Source: Saprospiraceae bacterium
GTDB taxonomy: Bacteria; Bacteroidota; Bacteroidia; Chitinophagales; Saprospiraceae
Length of the DNA stretch: 53,519 nucleotides
Direction: 5' to 3'
NCBI GenBank assembly: GCA_013214355.1
Contig: JABSSL010000025.1
Location: forward strand, 58,945 to 112,463
In this document: piece by piece, positions 52,039 through 53,519 of the stretch
How the letters are laid out: each line of letters starts with the position of its first letter
How positions within the stretch are numbered: the stretch's first letter is position 1
The notes under the pieces: model-generated
The model's input: only the letters and a program-made list of their open reading frames with translations
What the model was told of the DNA's origin: nothing
Databases searched by the model: none
Program-made: the position numbers and the translations under genes

Positions 52039-53148
52039 ATGAAAAAAGGGCATATCACCTTCCATCTATTCGCCTTACTCCTATTGTTCGCCTCCGGTGT
52101 GACCTCACTTATGGGACAGCCGCTCACTACCCCGAGGCCTAGTCCTGCAGCAACGCTTAGTCAGCAGATAGGTATGACCAATGTGACCATCAATTATTCA
52201 CGGCCTCAAGTCATAGTCAATGGAAATGACCGTACCGGAAAGATCTGGGGTACCCTAGTAGCCTACGGCTTCAACAAGATCAATTTCGCCTCACAAGGTG
52301 AAATTCCTTGGCGCGCAGGTGCCAATGAAAATACCGTCATCACCTTCAGCGACGAGGTGCGGATTGAAGGAAAAACACTGAAAGCCGGTTCCTATGGTCT
52401 ACACATGGCCATCCAGGAAGAAGGGAAGGCTACCCTGATATTTTCCCATAACACCACATCCTGGGGTAGCTTCTGGTACAATGAAAAAGAAGACGCTTTA
52501 CGGGTTGATGTCCAAATGCAAGATCATGGCTTCACCAATGTACTCACCTATGAGTTTGTGGAATTTGGACCCAACCACGGCACCTTGGCTTTACACTGGG
52601 AGAAGAAGAGCATTCCATTTAAGATCTCCATCGATGGACAAGATATGGCTCTAGCTTCCTTTCGAGATGAATTGCGGGGTGTGAAGGGCTTCACCTGGCA
52701 AGGTCCTCTATCCGCTGCCAATTACTGCCTACAGAATAACATCAACCATGAAGAAGCGATGACTTGGGCAGATCGAGCTATGGCCAACAACAAAAACTTT
52801 CAAACCCTTAGTGTAAAGAGTGGACTGCTACTCCAAATGGGTAAAAAAGAGGAAGCTTTTCCCTTTGCCGATGAAGCTTCAGCCATGGCCAACGTAAACC
52901 AATTGAATGGCCTGGGTTATCTGATGCTACAGAATCAGGAAGCCAAGCATGCGGTGAAATATTTCAAAATGAATGCGGAGAAAAATCCGGAAAATGCCAA
53001 CTGCTTCGATAGCTTAGGGGAAGGGTATATGGCTTTGGGTGAGAAGGACAAAGCCATCGAAAGCTTTAAGCAATCTCTAAGTCTTAATCCGCCACCTTTT
53101 GTCAAAGCCAATTCTCTGAAGAACCTAGAAAAGTTAGGCGTGAAGTAG
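52039..53148 (+). CDS. DUF2911 domain protein with C-terminal TPR repeats
   Basis: The 369-residue protein has a signal peptide (about 1-27, ending SLMGQ). The DUF2911 domain (about 30-200) is recognised by RPSPAATLSQQIGMTNVTINYSRP, the GKIWGTLVAYG segment, WRAGANENTVITFS and LKAGSYGLHM. From about 215 onward there are TPR-like helices ending in a clear TPR (AKHAVKYFKMNAEKNPENANCFDSLGEGYMALGEKDKAIESFKQSLSL, abbreviated here). DUF2911 proteins are exported and their role is unknown. Two terminator-like hairpins lie downstream. Confidence 0.9.
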   Translation: MKKGHITFHLFALLLLFASGVTSLMGQPLTTPRPSPAATLSQQIGMTNVTINYSRPQVIVNGNDRTGKIWGTLVAYGFNKINFASQGEIPWRAGANENTVITFSDEVRIEGKTLKAGSYGLHMAIQEEGKATLIFSHNTTSWGSFWYNEKEDALRVDVQMQDHGFTNVLTYEFVEFGPNHGTLALHWEKKSIPFKISIDGQDMALASFRDELRGVKGFTWQGPLSAANYCLQNNINHEEAMTWADRAMANNKNFQTLSVKSGLLLQMGKKEEAFPFADEASAMANVNQLNGLGYLMLQNQEAKHAVKYFKMNAEKNPENANCFDSLGEGYMALGEKDKAIESFKQSLSLNPPPFVKANSLKNLEKLGVK

Positions 53149-53266
53149 GCCAACTCTGCGGCCGCCCTTATTTTACACTTCGGAAGTGGATTGGTCGAAA
53201 TTAGGTGGTTCTAGTTTTTCGAACTTCACCATTTTGGGATAATGTTTCGAGGGACGGGGCATATAT

Positions 53267-53290
53267 ACCGTACCCAAAAGGCACGGTTTT
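53267..53290 (+). terminator. Terminator-like hairpin after the DUF2911 gene
   Basis: Stem ACCGTACC / GGCACGGT (7 of 8 pairs) with a 5-base loop and followed by TTT, about 120 bp past the stop. Confidence 0.5.
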
Positions 53291-53316
53291 ACCTGGATTC
53301 ATGGCTAGGGATATTT

Positions 53317-53335
53317 AACCCCTAGCGGGGTTTTG
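53317..53335 (+). terminator. Second terminator-like hairpin after the DUF2911 gene
   Basis: A 6-bp stem AACCCC / GGGGTT with a TAGC loop, running into TTTTG. It could back up the hairpin before it. Confidence 0.55.
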
Positions 53336-53519
53336 TCTCAAGCTTGTTCAACTCCAAGCAGTCAGTGCTAGCGCCTGTCACAGCGTGACAACATATGCAT
53401 AGCCAGATATACAGGTGGGATTTTCGTGCATTTATGTCTATGGTTTATACACATCTAAATAAGTTGATATGTAATTATTAAATTGTGGAGATGGTCACGA
53501 GCATATTTCATCCAAAGAG

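Larger units (their letters stand above)
53149..53519. other. 371 bases without a gene at the window end
   Basis: Contains the two terminators listed separately, a small CACTT / AAGTG hairpin (53176-53188) and a TGTCAC / GTGACA inverted repeat (53376-53390). The 3' part is A/T-rich and may be the leader of a gene outside the window. Confidence 0.5.

Noticed and set aside
53376-53390. Short TGTCAC / GTGACA inverted repeat as an operator
   Set aside because: Only 6 bp per arm and no gene start visible nearby, so no role can be supported.

Overview
The window looks like chromosomal DNA of a marine or activated-sludge type Bacteroidota, most likely of the Saprospiria (inference). The grounds are: many very large secreted proteins ending in type IX secretion (T9SS) sorting domains, TAnnTTTG-type -7 promoter boxes, little Shine-Dalgarno sequence before start codons, a sigma/FecR pair, a DUF2807 'head GIN' lipoprotein and a DUF2911 protein. 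No rRNA, tRNA, CRISPR array, insertion sequence or phage gene was seen. The T9SS machinery itself is not in the window.

Layout. 1-9143: two large + strand T9SS cargo proteins in tandem, one with CUB, PKD and Ig-like domains (5' end outside the window), the other with an Asp-box propeller, a BACON domain and six FN3 domains. 9282-17894: a lipoprotein, a GAF-domain protein, a lipoprotein MsrA, an alpha/beta-hydrolase/cyanophycinase-like fusion divergent from a second alpha/beta hydrolase, and an NTF2-like lipoprotein. 17966-26667: a VPS10/Asp-box protein, a membrane redoxin, a CNT nucleoside transporter, a PA0069-type radical SAM protein, a uracil-DNA glycosylase-like protein and the LPS heptose epimerase RfaD. 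27191-41957: a cluster of four large secreted proteins (one type B and three type A sorting signals) and two paralogous alpha-helical cytosolic proteins. 41988-46233: an esterase, a GIN-domain lipoprotein and a TonB-dependent receptor. 46560-50779: an outer-membrane beta-barrel and an ECF sigma - FecR - STN-domain operon. 51092-53148: a TPR-like membrane protein and a DUF2911/TPR protein. The last 371 bases hold only hairpins.

The most interesting part is 32783-41957. A two-gene unit, consisting of a large secreted protein on the - strand divergent from a roughly 470-residue helical protein on the + strand, occurs twice side by side. The two secreted genes share a promoter layout (TTTG, 20 bases, CATnTTTG), and the two helical genes share a TATTTTTGT box. 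One of the secreted proteins has an in-frame TGA that removes all but the first dozen or so residues of its sorting domain, although the rest of the domain is intact downstream in the same frame. A second candidate is the sigma/FecR operon, whose third gene joins an STN sensor domain to LA_2272-like surface repeats instead of a TonB receptor and whose upstream DNA carries repeated CCTATAGG palindromes.

All assignments are from reading the sequence and translations; no database search was run. Start codons were moved from upstream TTG or GTG codons to internal ATG codons where a signal peptide or a promoter box made the longer form unlikely.
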